A DNA stretch of 48,428 bases, from contig OX485804.1 of assembly GCA_950295325.1 (NCBI GenBank), positions 48,858,001-48,906,428 of the forward strand. Direction: 5' to 3'. Below the pieces are notes generated by a model, which saw only the letters and a list, made by a program, of their open reading frames with translations, ran no database searches and was not told the DNA's origin. The position numbers were made by a program, and so were the translations under genes. Positions 1 through 12,839 of this stretch are shown piece by piece; the stretch's first letter is position 1; each line of letters begins with the position of its first letter. The stretch is from Polytrichum commune (lineage: Eukaryota > Streptophyta > Polytrichopsida > Polytrichales > Polytrichaceae).

Positions 1-1162
1 TTGTTGTACTTTGAGTTTCACAAGGCTTTTGACTTCCGAGACTTTCAAATCAATTCCATTTCATTCGCATCAACCTTTCATTAATCAAGTCAATTGAATT
101 TATGTTTAAGATTTATACTTGTGAGGAAGGAAACATTTTCCCTCCTTATTTCTAATTCTATGAATGTGATCATTTGATGATGCACGACAACAACTATTTT
201 GTGATAATCCAAATAAAATAAAATTGGAAGCATTCTTTTAAATACATGTTAGGAAGTGCAGCTAGTCCTTTAAGAACCTAGGATCTAAGTTACTCGGATC
301 TACAAGATACCTCATACATAGTATCAATATTATGTTAAGATGGTATTGACCCAATTAATGTTGACCTAGGTATAGTACGTGACACATGTTGCTTGTCCTT
401 TCCTCTTCAACGTGTATGCATGCACTGCTACTGCACCCTTGTTGCACCTGAGGGGAACTCCATTGAGAACGTAGGGAACCCTATGGGAACCTTCGAAATC
501 CCACACAAATGCTCACATACAACCAGTTAAATTTCATTTCATTTCATTTCAAGGTTGGTCATCAAAATGGGCTTGGAGTCAACGGCTAACACCCTTGGTT
601 TTACCATTCGGAAGGAAGAGGTAGGAGTTTGAACCTGCCCGTTGGCATCATCTCCTCCGCGAGTCCTTTTGATGAAGGACTTAGTTTGAAAAGATTCATC
701 CAAGATTTGTGAGTGGATGAAGGTGGAGACTTCATCCATTATGACGTTTTTCAAGCTCTACCTGATGGGAATATAGGAGCCTTCAGATTTGTCAGATCGT
801 AATCTACGGCTGAAATCTTCTTAGCCCTCAACCACACGGGAGGCATTCATAGCGCCTCAATGACACCGGATATTATGTGATTAATCCAATAGTCACTCTA
901 AGTCAATAATAGAATATCAAATTCTAGTGTCATCCTAGTTATATAAGTTTCTAATATGTAGGGTGACTCATGGTAAGCTACCCAATTTCTTAGGTCATTT
1001 TTTCAAAAGGTCAACCTAAACACACAAATGTGTGTAGTCCAACATAGATATTGATTACAAATTGGAATGGGGGACCTTTTCACATGATTGGAAAGTTCCA
1101 CCCACAAAGCGATATCCTTTGTGGCTTGGAAATGTAACCATCTCCAATAGGATCGTTTCGCT
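1..1162. other. Non-coding AT-rich repeat DNA
   Basis: No coding region is recognisable here. Short open frames exist on the minus strand but have no recognisable domain or coding-like composition. A stretch near 590-650 contains a B-box-like string (GAGTTTGAACCTG) that may be a worn tRNA-derived SINE, but no matching A box could be placed with confidence. Confidence 0.5.
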
Positions 1163-1303
1163 ATTAGGATTGTGGGGCCTAGAGCACACTTCCCATTTGA
1201 CATTGGAAGTCATTAAGACATGACCCCATTTAAAATTGTTGAGTCCAATCATGAACTGCATGTATCAAATGAGAAGTGTGTTCTAGGCCCCCCAATCCTA
1301 GTA
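1163..1303. repeat. Imperfect inverted repeat, 40-bp arms, about 59-bp spacer
   Basis: The arm at about 1163-1203 (begins ATTAGGATTGTGGGGCCTAG) is the near-perfect reverse complement of the arm at about 1263-1303 (ends CCCCCCAATCCTAGTAGT). There are a handful of mismatches over roughly 40 bp. A transcript through it would fold into a long hairpin with a loop of about 59 nt. It could be a worn foldback element or a small-RNA-producing hairpin. No target duplication is visible. Confidence 0.7.
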
Positions 1304-2685
1304 GTGTATCATGGTTGTTGAAATCGAAGGCTACCTAGTTGTCTTCTTCTTGCCTCATCTACATATTATGTGCCACATTGATTCCAAACATAAACCTAAA
1401 CATGAAAAGCATGTGTGACTCATCATTGTCGTTTTCTTGCCTTTCCTCTCGTGTGGTAAATGATTGCACTGATTAATCAATTAAACTTCCCTTTTAACTG
1501 CCATATAGGAAGACTTCAGGTTGTGTGAGAAGCTCTAAGAAGAAGGGCACCATACCCATAACATCAATTATCACATACCTTCAGTTGGGTGGGCCACGGA
1601 ATCCTAGGAGTATAATCACAACATCTTGCAGATTTTTGCACTTCACACTGTAATGTTAGCATGATGATGTAGGAAGACCCTTAGTATGTTGAGCAATGTT
1701 ATGCCAAAGGTACCACTGTCATTGTCCGTGATATTTGGTGTCACCGAGTATCTGGAACTAAGTAGCTTTTACTTGGAATATAAGTTTGTACACAATAAGT
1801 TTGATGCACCTTGAGAGAATTGACTCTCGACCCGTACTCAATGGGTGAAAGGATACTTAGAATTCCTCATTCAATTTCATTAACCACCACCCCCCTTAGG
1901 CACCTACCACGTAGATCAATTAGCATTCCCAAAACGTTTGGGGCTGGTTAGAGTTCCCGACATGGGGAACTCCGACCACCTCCCAAACTTTTGGGAATAC
2001 ACTTGTTTAAGTGCCTTATTTCCCATGGGGGGTTGGTATGAAAGCAATATGGGGCACATGTAATGCACTTTGTGTAGAACAATGGATCCACGTGCAAGCA
2101 ATGGGTGTTCATTTGGGGGCTAATTTTCCTTGAAGATTTTTTTTTGGGATTGTTCAATTACGTACTTTTTAGCATTTAACTTTTTAAGTGGGATTTGATT
2201 TATTATAAATCCACTGTCCTTGTTTTACTAAGACCATGTATTTCAATCAATTTATAAATCTAATAAATTATCATAAAAACAACAAACGTGCATGTGTAGT
2301 TTGGTGCCAACGATTGTTCTAGCCTAACGAATATCTTGCTACATATTGTACGTAGGGGTCCTTTAAAAACCTATTCCCTTTGTGAGTAGTTGATTTATTA
2401 TATATTGTTGAATAAAGTATATCCTTTTCCTTGCGCTCATGTAGATTTCAAGACTAACACTAAGTGCACCCCTTGAGTGACTTCAGGTTCAACATATAGA
2501 GCTTGGGTCCATACCCTCCCTCACCCAACCCTCCGATAGCAAACATTAATAATCACATTTTTTGCTCTCACTATGTTTTGTGGTTATTGTAAAATGAGAA
2601 AATAGGTGCTCAAAATTTGACCAAGTGTTTGAATATGTTTCAATGTTTCCAATAGGATGCCAACCACTATCTTTCATCGTGGTAA
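1304..2685. other. Non-coding region, nothing recognised
   Basis: AT-rich sequence with no open frame that resembles a known protein. No tandem array or transposon end was recognised in this stretch. Confidence 0.45.
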
Positions 2686-2689
2686 AGTA

Positions 2690-2835
2690 TGTGGTCCGAG
2701 ATGACCTTAAACTGCCGGGTGATAGTGGAGAGGTACCCATTTATGAATGGAGTGGTTGACGGTTCGATTCCCGCTGTGAACTCTTCTCTCTGCTTGACGG
2801 GAAATATTAGGTAGATAAGTAGGAAGCCAAGAGCC
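2690..2835 (+). mobile_element. tRNA-related SINE-like repeat, copy 1
   Basis: Contains a good RNA polymerase III B box (GGTTCGATTCCCGC at about 2760-2773) and, about 36 bases upstream, an A-box-like string (TGATAGTGGAGAGGTACC). A second copy lies in reverse orientation at about 24855-24985 and shares the A-box-like string, the B box and the flanking GAACTC and CTTGAC motifs. Two related copies with tRNA-promoter boxes suggest a SINE. It does not fold as a complete tRNA, and the ends and any target duplications were not resolved. Confidence 0.5.
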
Positions 2836-2839
2836 CACC

Positions 2840-5800
2840 CACCCCAAGTGGGCAGTAAACCCCACCCTGCACCAAGAGGATTCTTAAACAGGGTAGGGCC
2901 AACGGGCTCAAATTTATGTCGGATTGCCTGACGTTGGTTATTTATTGGTAGAGTATGATTGCAGAGCCGTTTCCCCAAACTATAATTATGCGGTGTTTGT
3001 GTGAACTCGTCGATTATGGATGCATATGTTTTTTATATGAACAAGTTCTCTATAAATTGATAGCCGATTCATTCCAAAAAGACAAACTACACTACTTTGG
3101 GGTATTCAATCCCATTCCTAGAAATAAATAGTCCAAAAATGAACACTTGCAAGCTATAAAATGCCCATTAAAACTCCACCTTCTCAATGGACAAAGTTTC
3201 TATTATTTTCACCCCACCCCCCTCCATGGTAGATGTCACAAAACTTTACCCCCAAGAAAACTTTGTCAATTTTGCAACCACGTTTATCACACTTTTTATT
3301 GTAGCCCACTATCATATTGACACACCACAATAATTTTGGTCAATGTAATTTTGGTTGACCCTTGTCATATTCTCGCCCACAATACTACATGTTCAAAACT
3401 AAAAACATGGAATCAAATCTCTTTTACATGAAGATGAATTAGTGTTGGTTGGAAATATAATTAAAAAATAATATCTTTAATATACCAAAGAAATAATACT
3501 TTGCTAATACTTTGTTATCATTTTATATTTGCATACCAATATTTATGTTATTCATAAGACACCATGATTTTCAAATGCATTGGGCCAAGGCATTTTTTTA
3601 TTGTAGCTCACAAGGTAGATGCGCCTAATTCAGTTACTTATCTTTATTGGACACCTATGTTTAAGTGGTATGTGGTTAGGTGTGATTTCAAAAATGAATA
3701 CCAAAAAGACATGTGTTTAACAGAGATTAAACTACGTGCTCCGAATATCATAACCATTTTAGTTTCAATAGTCAACATAATTGGGGGGCCGGGGGGGGGG
3801 GGACCTATATGACCACTTAACCCTTAAGTGCTTATGCAACTCAAAATGGGTCGTCACCTAATATTCTCATGGGGTTTGCGACTTAACATGGCAATATGTG
3901 TGGATGGAAGGTATGTACCGGTTTAGGGTGTTGCCCACTATCATGTGAGCCAAAATAACATTCTCCTTTGGCAAGGTGACTTCACAAAAGTGCCAACTCA
4001 ATTTCATGAAGGTTCCGAGCTAGTTCATGAACCCTCCAACCGGTGTTACCAATTTCATGAACCTTCTAAACTGGTTCACGGTTCTTCTCAAATGACTTGA
4101 CATGTGACATACGTCAATTTCATGATAGTGGACCTTTACCTTTAGCAAATTCATGAATCTTCCACACCAATTAAATAAATCTTCTAACCCTATTTCATAA
4201 GTCCTTTTGCACTTTGTAGTTTTCGTATTCTCATCTTCTCACTTCTTGCCTCCTCGTTTTGCATTCTTTGCATACAAGGCTAGAAATGACCTTGTTTGTG
4301 AAATCATAAAAATTGAGTTTGCACCTCTATGAACTCATCTTACCAAAGGAGTATATAAAAGCCATACTCCAATCATGTAGGATTTTTAAAGGATTTTGAA
4401 CTAACTGTTTTGGGAGGTGGTCCCATGAGCTACCCAATGTGTGTCAAATGCAAATATAACCACATGTGACCTTTCTAGTTTGCAACCCATATATTTAAGC
4501 TAGTATGCCCAAACTCAATGACATTTTTGCCCACCAAACAAGATCACGGTTGTGCATGAGTACTAAACAAATTTGACAAACTTTGAGTGTAACATGTGGA
4601 AGAACTAAGTCAAAGGGTAAATCTCCAAAAATGTCTTGATTTGGCCCTTCAAATTCGAGGGTGACGGACTTAATATAAATGTCATTAAAAAAACCCAAAT
4701 TTTGAAAGGAGCTTACTTGACACCATATAATATATTAAAGCCAACTTTATAGTGTACAAAAAGTATTGCCTTGACCAAGTGGGCATCAAGTGGAAAATTT
4801 TAGTTTTTTTCTTCAGAAGTTGGCACCTTGATGAAGGCCTTATTCACATGTCAAATATGACTATGCAAATGTGGTCGAATTGACTCCAAAATTTCACATC
4901 AATAATATATGGAAGTGCAATTCACATCTATATGGTTGGAATTGAGAAAATTAGATTCTATATTGCTACAAAACTAAATATTCAAACACTTGTCTTGGAC
5001 CTACTTGAAAATAGAATGTGAATGCTTGAACATTTAGGGATTAATGAGCAAGATAATTTTCACTTTGATAAAGAATAAGATATTCATGTGAACTCCAAAA
5101 ATCATGAGAAAAATGGATGTGACCTCAAATCTGGCTTTGCTAACCGCATGTTTTTTTTTTTAATTTTTTTTAATAATAATTTATCATAGGAGAAGTTGGC
5201 TAGTACTGATAGCACGACTGATAGTTACCATTTAAGACCCATCTACCCAACTTCTTCTCATTTTATTATTCATTTTCTTCTTCCATTTCTTTCTTTACCC
5301 TCCCCAATATTCTAAGAAGGTCATAGTGGCGAGTGAAATGGATCCGTATTTGCCACAATGGCCCCAAACACCTTAAAATACATGTGGAAAATAAGCAAGG
5401 GCATAGAAAATGCAAGGGCAAAGTTGTGAAAGTTAAGGTCTTTGGCATGGCCTAACTGTGACAAAAGTTAGTTGCATTCAATACATTGAGGTGGCGGCAA
5501 AATTTGAAATTTCGGTTTCCAAGACATGGCAACAAACAAGAATATAACAAAACTAAGGTGGCCTCTTTATACATATTGTTTTTGTTTTTGCTTACATTTG
5601 GCAACCAAGATGTTTAATGAATATCGAGGCAATGGGATGATTTTAATAAATTAGGGAATTATGTTAACATCATGAACCAAGATTGAAGTTGCAGAACTCC
5701 TCACTCAATTATAACATGTCAAAGTTGCGTGGGGGAATCGAACCATGGTCACAATGACCTTGCATATTGCAACACACAATGGTTCTACACACAAAACAAG

Positions 5801-6525
5801 TCACATGAGAAAAAACCAAACAAAATTGCACAATCAGATTCAAAAAAACAAATGTTAGAAATTTGATAATTGCAACTTCTCCTTTCCCACATTGACTAGC
5901 CACTCTGCAATTGGACCTTGTTGGATTGGATAGCTACACCCATGTTGTGTTGTGCACGTGTCACAACATGTTACAACTCAACATGTTAGCTCCCTACCAT
6001 GTCATTCATCTAATTGTGAATTCCAAAGGGACATTTGAAAATAAAATTCCACATCCAACCTCTACAACATGGAGCTTGCAAGTTGCATTTGAAGTCTAAA
6101 GCAGTTAACATCCCATTCTAAACAATATCATCAAAAATGATAAGTGTGACATAAGTTATACATTGCTCGTTCACTGAATCAAAGCCCCAAAACAACCACA
6201 CTTGGGCTTCCAATTTCCACAAAAGGGTGGATTTAGATCCTCCATTCAATATCATCCTCCAAGCTCCTACATGATAGTTACTGAATACTTAGATTGCAAC
6301 ACTAACTTTGACCTCACACAAAAGGTTTGTCGAGTTATGCCTATTGCTCTTTGAGTTGCATATTAGATTCACGCGATTGTTGGAGCTTTGCCTCCACAAC
6401 AACCACTAAACCGCATTCAAAAATAATAAAACAAATAAAGCATGAGCAACAAAATGAAGTTACTTAAACCAGAAGAGAGAAATGTGCCAACCCTTCACAT
6501 TTCTCCTCCATAGTGGCCTTTCTTA
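2840..6525. other. Repeat-rich intergenic DNA
   Basis: No protein-coding gene was recognised. About 3690-3830 is one member of a dispersed family also seen near 24590-24720 (reversed), 31140-31260 and 39500-39640. About 5030-5250 resembles 39620-39800 and, reversed, 24060-24130. A G12 run lies at 3791-3802. Around 3990-4200 there are degenerate short repeats built on a TTCATGAACCTTC-like theme. Confidence 0.5.
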
Positions 6526-6709
6526 TACCCTGCCCACACCTGCTGGTGGGAGGGCCACTCGCAGGCTCCCACCAGCAGGGGGCCACTTTTCGAAAGAAAA
6601 TCTGTAACGGCAGCGACTGGGCGCAACGAACGCCCAGCTTGCCCGTTCACTGTGAAATCCGACGTAGCGCACGATAAAATTTTTTTGGACTATTAGGTTT
6701 TGTGAACTA

Positions 6710-7730
6710 CGGTTGGGGAGAACTACGATTGAGAAATAACCGGTGGAAGTTCAAGACTACATGAAAATTACCGAGCATGTTAGAGGATTTTATAGAATAT
6801 ACCCCAACTTAATAAAGGAAAACTGGAGGATGTCAACATGTAACTGGTTGGCCCGAATTATCTTGTTTGTTTTTGACAATGAAACAAAGTTGGTTCATTT
6901 TTCCTAAAATGAAGTGACATTTTAAAACTAAAAGTATATCTCAACTACTACTAAATAATTTATTTTAGGATCATATGGTATTTTATGTCACATGTGGTAA
7001 CTTTTTTATTGACACTTCGTATGAATAAGTTTAGTGCAAATATCACCACCACAAGCTACTTTTGGTTCATCCACCTTTGGTATATTCTGCATCCTAAAAT
7101 TCATGTTAAGAAATGTCGTCATGGATGATTGAAATTTGGATGAAAATTCACCTAATAAGTGACAATAATTGCAACAATGTAAACATATAATGTCTAATTT
7201 CCTTTTTTAGAAGGAATAACAAATGATGTTTGGTTTACACTTAGTATCGGTGAAACTACATGGGCGGTTTACAATTACACTATTTTGTCTAATATGTGTG
7301 GGTTACCATTTGGAGTTACAAATTGCTACAACATTTAACTAAGAGTATCATTTTTTACCCAGATACTAATTGTAAACTGCGGTTACTTGTCACCAACACT
7401 ATATGTCAACCCAACATTATGGGTCATTCCTTGTTATTTTTTATAGGGGAATATAGATTCATAGTGTTGCAATTACTGGGACTTACCAAGTGAACTTTCA
7501 TCCAAATTTCAATCATCCAAGACAATATTTCATCATAAGAGAAGGTCTAAACTATGATCGGGGAGAACCGGCAGTTAGTTACAGATGAACCGGTTGAGTT
7601 TGAGAAATAACCAGTTGAAGTTCAAGATTGCAAGAAAATTACCAATCAATTTAGAGGAATTTATAGAATATACCCTGATTTATCCTAGGAAAACCGGAGG
7701 ATGTCAACGTGTAACCGATTGGACTTGCAA
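6710..7730. repeat. Internal direct repeat pair inside the Harbinger-like element
   Basis: About 6710-6855 and 7560-7730 share a long similar stretch: GAGAAATAACC, GGAAGTTCAAGA, TTATAGAATATACCC and GGAGGATGTCAAC occur in the same order in both. The two copies differ by many substitutions. The repeat could be a duplicated subterminal segment or the remnants of a second element that inserted inside the first. Confidence 0.7.
7110..7531. mobile_element. Nested inverted-repeat element (candidate MITE) within the Harbinger-like element
   Basis: The left arm (about 7110-7151, containing GGATGATTGAAATTTGGATG) is the reverse complement of the right arm (about 7490-7531) over about 40 bp with few mismatches. 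The roughly 420-bp unit has no coding capacity. It sits between the two internal direct repeats of the host element, which suggests a later insertion. A target duplication was not resolved. Confidence 0.5.
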
Positions 7731-7994
7731 ACAATAGGGTCTCAATCGATTATGCCCAAAAATCTCCCCGATCACTGGGTCCGAAGGATTTCACGTTTTT
7801 CTCAAGTTTTACTAGTCAGAGTGGGTAAAGAAAATTTTGTGAAGGTTCATGGGACAAAAACATTTACATACTTGCTGGTGGGAGGGCCGCGAGAGAGCGT
7901 AGACGCCCACACCTACTGGTGGCAGTGAACGGGCGAACTCCGTTCACTGCTGCCCACCACCAGCAGGTGTGGGCAGGGTATTAGTCTCCAACTT

Positions 7995-8575
7995 CTAGTC
8001 AACTATGACATCATGATATGGGAAGTTTTGCAATGTGTAGAATTTTTGGGCATACACCTTCACAAAGCACTCTAAGTAGTTGGTAAGTCTATTTTTGTTT
8101 GTTTTTCAAGTATGCCAAAATGTTCAACACTATTTTGTCTTCCATACTTCCCAATATCATTACTATAGCTAATTTAACTAGCCTCACACGTTCATAAATA
8201 CACTTAGCCGCCATAAGCTACCCTGCAATTTCCTCCAAAATTTCCTAGAAGTCGGGGATCCATGTAGTGGTGACAATGTCACTTGTGGCATTCAAGAGCT
8301 CATTGAACTGCACAAACTCTAGCCAGTCCAACAAGTCTTGGGATCCATGTACATGCGCCACATATTAACCTAACAAACCTTCAGAGTAGAGAGGAAATGG
8401 CAAACATACATATCCCGAGCTTGTGCAAGCTTGATAAGGGTGAGTTTTCATGTAGGCCGCTTGCCCATTAGATTCTAGAAAATAATGGGTCGGAGGTGTT
8501 TGCATGTAGTTAAGCACAAGCCACCATCCAACCACATTATGATGGGCCAATAGGCTTCCATGCCCCCCAATAAAG
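7995..8575 (-). pseudogene. Decayed hAT transposase, C-terminal part with dimerisation domain
   Basis: Read on the minus strand, about 8365-8550 is an open frame. Further downstream, about 8340-8000, conceptual translation gives a hAT C-terminal dimerisation-like signature: RLVKLAIVMILGSMEDKIVL, then LAYLKNK, then a segment in a shifted frame with NRLTNYLE, VYAQKFYTLQNFPY and a TAG stop at 7995-7997. The family pattern is GSVEDERTF...LxxxKNxLRNRL...VxMYxQxFYTLxNFPY, as in ZNF862/C17orf113-like hAT transposases. At least two in-frame stops (around 8225 and 8245) and one frameshift show it is dead. Its stop codon lies 12-15 bases from the right end of the Harbinger-like element, which probably inserted into its 3' region. 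Confidence 0.6.
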
Positions 8576-9291
8576 AATCTTTAACCTACAAGGGCCGGTC
8601 ACCAAAGGATTGAAACCTGTTACAAAACAAGTACAAAATGAATACGAAATGAGAAGCATATCACACAAGTAAGATCGTATAAGTTAATCCTTGAGAGCTA
8701 GAGAGCAAGACCGAGAGTTCGATTCATTTCTCTCTCGACCTCGGTGTCTATTTAAGGTCTTTGATCGTCACCACCTCCTAGGATGATGAGGCACCATATA
8801 TATCAGCACCTAGTTGCCATTCTACGACGACAAGATGTCTACGATGGCTAGGCATCCTCGACAACTAGGCGTTTATGACGACTGGGCGTGGCCGGGGATT
8901 CGTGGCACTCATGTATTTTCATTAGTGAGAGTTCATTCATCTTTGCGGATGAGACGAATCACTTAAGATACTACCTTACGTCGTCGGCTCCTTGTCTCAA
9001 GGGTTTAAAGAAAACCAAGTTTTAGAAGTTCTAAACTATCCTACTCTAATTCAATACTTAAGGCAATAATACAAAGGGGGTTAGACATTAAAAAACAATA
9101 TGCCTCATATAGATGCAAGTGAATGCATCATGCGTTGCCAACCTATCATTACTAGTCCGGTTATTTTTAAGAAATTAATATGGGCGGAAGTTAAATACCC
9201 CCTCATGAACTTTCGGGGGTGTTAGATTCGGGTGGGGGCAACCTTGTAAAGAAATTTTTGAACCCGACCAAAAATTGTTGCCCATCCCGCC
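8576..9291. other. Transposon-derived non-coding DNA, with a hAT-like end at about 8893
   Basis: No gene was recognised. At 8893 the sequence CGGGGATTCGTGGCACTCA closely matches the hAT-like terminal motif found in two other places in the window (ending at 15893 in reverse orientation and starting at 21023). Its orientation would make it a left end facing rightwards, possibly of a copy whose right end is at 15893 and that was later interrupted by the CACTA element. Flanking 8-bp duplications do not match. Confidence 0.4.
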
Positions 9292-10459
9292 CACTACTAC
9301 AAAACACGTCTTTTACAACTGGGTTTTCCAACTCATACAAGTGAGAAAACCAGGACTTTACTGACGTGGAAAACGACCAGTCGCTCCGGACAAGCAGTAA
9401 AGAAATATCGGATAGGACGTTCCCAATGGATACGTTCCCAATGGCAGTGAAGTTGGACTTGCGACGCGTGCCTTACTTCATAGAGTCATGTCCTATTTCA
9501 CTATGTTTTGGCAATATAAGTAAGATACGACACACGTCCATATAACTCAACGAAGTGATACAATATCACGGGCACTAGTCATGTAAGGTTTTGTTTACTT
9601 CAGTGAACAAAGTAATACAATGAAAAATGCGTATACATACATTCCAAATTACTAGTGAACGATAAGAACGTGGTTGAAACAAATATGTAACCACGTGGCT
9701 AAGATTAATTGAATTAATTTTCACTTATTACTTATTCCAGTAATCGCGGAAAACCAAGTGGGTAGTCAATAACGTTGCGTAGTTAGCTTCTTTGACTTTA
9801 GGTAGTAAATACATACAACAACTGCATATTTTCTTACTTCACGTCGTCATGTAAACATCACTGTCTGGAGTGATGTTTACCTCAACCAGTGGTTTATGAT
9901 CTACGTTGTTAGGTCATGTGGTTCACGAATGTCTTTTTTATGTATTACTAGCAGTGAAGTATACATGATATTGCCAAGTGTATGTGTAACTGTACGTAAT
10001 AAGTGTCTGTGACTACCAAGAGTGAATACATATTTAGATGGCATATATTTCTTACTTGAAGTTGTGATATCTATATTACTATGTAACGTAATGTAGACAA
10101 CAAATTCTGGTATTTTGTTGTACGTTGTGAGGTTATGTGGTCTTCACATGTCTTTAGTGTATATTACTGGTACTGCAGTGAATATCGACTGCGCTAAGTG
10201 GCATGATTAGGCTGCAACTGTGCGCGTTTACTGCAACTAATAACATGCGGCTGACTCAACATAGTCATAAATTTATGGCATTAACAATATATTGATATTT
10301 ATCTTACGAGGATTATCGCAAACATGATCATTTAGTTCAAAAACCAAATCATATTCATCCAATAGTGTCATGAATGTTTCACAAATTACTTCTAACAATG
10401 GTAAACACTAAATTCCAAATGTCTGCAAATCAACCTAGGTCTACAAATCCACTCCACAC

Positions 10460-10762
10460 TCACGTAGCCGCACATAAATTTACACATTCGCTTGACCAAA
10501 GAATGTAATGGCCCTTCGCTTTGCCAATAGTAGTCACTGGAGGGTCGTTTCCAGTGAGAGGTTCGAGCAAAGGATACTCGTCTTCAAGTGACTCCGTGAT
10601 GGCCAATGATACATAACCATTGCCAATCACCTTCCCATGCAGCATCCCACATACTACATTTTGAACTACACCCTTCCCAATGGTTTTTGCTTTCGAATCC
10701 GGAGAATCATAGCCACGCAGGTAAACCAAGTCCCCCGTAGTCTGCACAATTCCCACGTACAT
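10460..10762 (-). pseudogene. CACTA-encoded DUF8039-like protein remnant
   Basis: This 100-codon minus-strand frame reads ...SPDSKAKTIGKGVVQ, LHGKVIGNGYVSLAITESLE, PLLEPLTGNDPPVTTIGKAKG, YILWSSECVNL. The order G-x-V, (L)HG, V-S-(V/L), (L)P(V/L)P, T(I/L)G.A.G..(I/V).W matches the DUF8039 domain found in plant transposon-encoded proteins with a RRGPT-type N-terminus. It lies inside the CACTA element, about 1.2 kb from its left end, consistent with a transposon protein rather than a host gene. The frame shows no flanking exons that could be joined with confidence. A further minus-strand frame at 11332-11517 begins CKRGPKPKRIRL, possibly the RRGP-like N-terminal part of the same protein, but this is weaker. 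Confidence 0.55.
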
Positions 10763-11519
10763 ATGTTACTGTTCCAAATTTTGAGCAAGAATCACACTAT
10801 TTTGCTGGTGTTGATATTTGCAGATCAAAGAAATATTCAATCTAAAGTACTAAAGTTACATTGTCGTCATATCTACTTTGCTATGTCAGTTTTTCTTTAC
10901 TATGTCAAATAATGTTTACTATGACATGTCTAATAGTGTTTACTATGTCCAGTAATGTTTACTATGTGCAGTAATGTTTTTGATGGGCTAGACCTCAATT
11001 TCTATGCAATGTTTATTCAACCATTTTAGCCTTACATTGATTAATGCATTGTAAACTAATATAGAGAAGGACATTAATGTTAGTTCTACCGAACATGGCC
11101 GAAAGTTTTAGAATTTCTTACAGCTGGTTCTTAGTATGCACCACTTCTTACATAAATGTATATCTCTTGAAATCCATCTCTAATGTCTAAACACTCCACG
11201 GCTTTATGGCTATCACATTACTGCTTCTAGTAATATAGGACAACTATGTTGCAGGCCAATAACTATACGTAGTAAGCGTTAGTGACTACGGGTAGTAAAA
11301 AAATACGACAATGGCCATTATTGTATACTGGCTACAGTGATACTTCACCATGTGGAGTTATGTTTACATAAAAATATAACTTAGCATAAACACTCAGAAT
11401 AATGTAACCCCCCTTCGTGAGAACGTAACCTTTCTGCAGCATTGCACCGGCCTCCAAAGTTAATTTCTCGTCTTCACTCAGACGTATACGCTTTGGTTTA
11501 GGTCCCCTCTTACACACAC

Positions 11520-12250
<731 letters not shown>

Positions 12251-12839
12251 TTGAGTAACAACATTATAAGAGAAAAAAGAGGCACAATGGAGAAGCCAAC
12301 GACAACATACATCACCAAGAGGAGAAATGAATCACCACCGAAACGAAGAATGAGCACCGAAGACAATAAGAACTCGGAGAGCCCTCGGCCACGGTTTTAG
12401 GCCCCCTTTCCACGGATATACAAGGAAGTCGTGCGGTTATAGGGCCCCTTACCCCACAGCAATGGGTCCCCAGCGGCCTAGTGAAGGAAACTTAGAACTT
12501 AGAGATAGAAGATCACTATGTAAGTATGAAAGGTCTTATATGAGGAATATATAGGAGTGTATAGGGATATTAGAAAGTATATAGGACTAGGACTACATTC
12601 CATTAGTATGAGTATACGAGATTTTGTTCAATGACAATTATGAAAGAAGAATATTTAAGCAATTACGAGGAGTATATAAGTATTAAGGAGTATATAGGAA
12701 TATGGTACATTCTACTAGTATGATCATTGGAATTTAAATCAATCAATATGAAGATTTGATGGATTCTCAAAAATGATTTGGAATGTAGCCACGACAAAGA
12801 TATAGTAGAATCTTAGAAAAACGAACATTAGAGTGGTAA

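Larger units (their letters stand above)
6526..7980. mobile_element. Harbinger-like DNA transposon, non-autonomous, 1455 bp
   Basis: The element starts TACCCTGCCCACACCTGCTG and ends with the exact reverse complement; the terminal inverted repeats are identical for 24 bp. It is flanked on both sides by TTA (6523-6525 and 7981-7983), the target duplication typical of PIF/Harbinger elements. Both ends carry GC-rich subterminal hairpins: a perfect 14-bp palindrome at 6539-6552/6566-6579, and an 11-bp palindrome at 7922-7932/7940-7950. Inside are an approximate direct repeat (about 6710-6855 and 7560-7730) and a nested inverted repeat (7110-7151 against 7490-7531). No transposase frame was found, so it would need a transposase supplied elsewhere. 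The superfamily call rests on the TTA duplication and general structure; the boundaries are very well supported. Confidence 0.85.

Noticed and set aside
3564-3812. 82-codon plus-strand frame
   Set aside because: It lies in a dispersed non-coding repeat and runs into a G12 tract; relatives elsewhere in the window do not keep the frame.
5725-5790. Minus-strand GGTTCGATTCCCCC as a tRNA gene
   Set aside because: The B box is good, but no A box and no pairing acceptor or anticodon stems were found.
8690-8730. GAGTTCGATTC at about 8715 as a tRNA or SINE promoter
   Set aside because: No A-box-like sequence at the expected distance.
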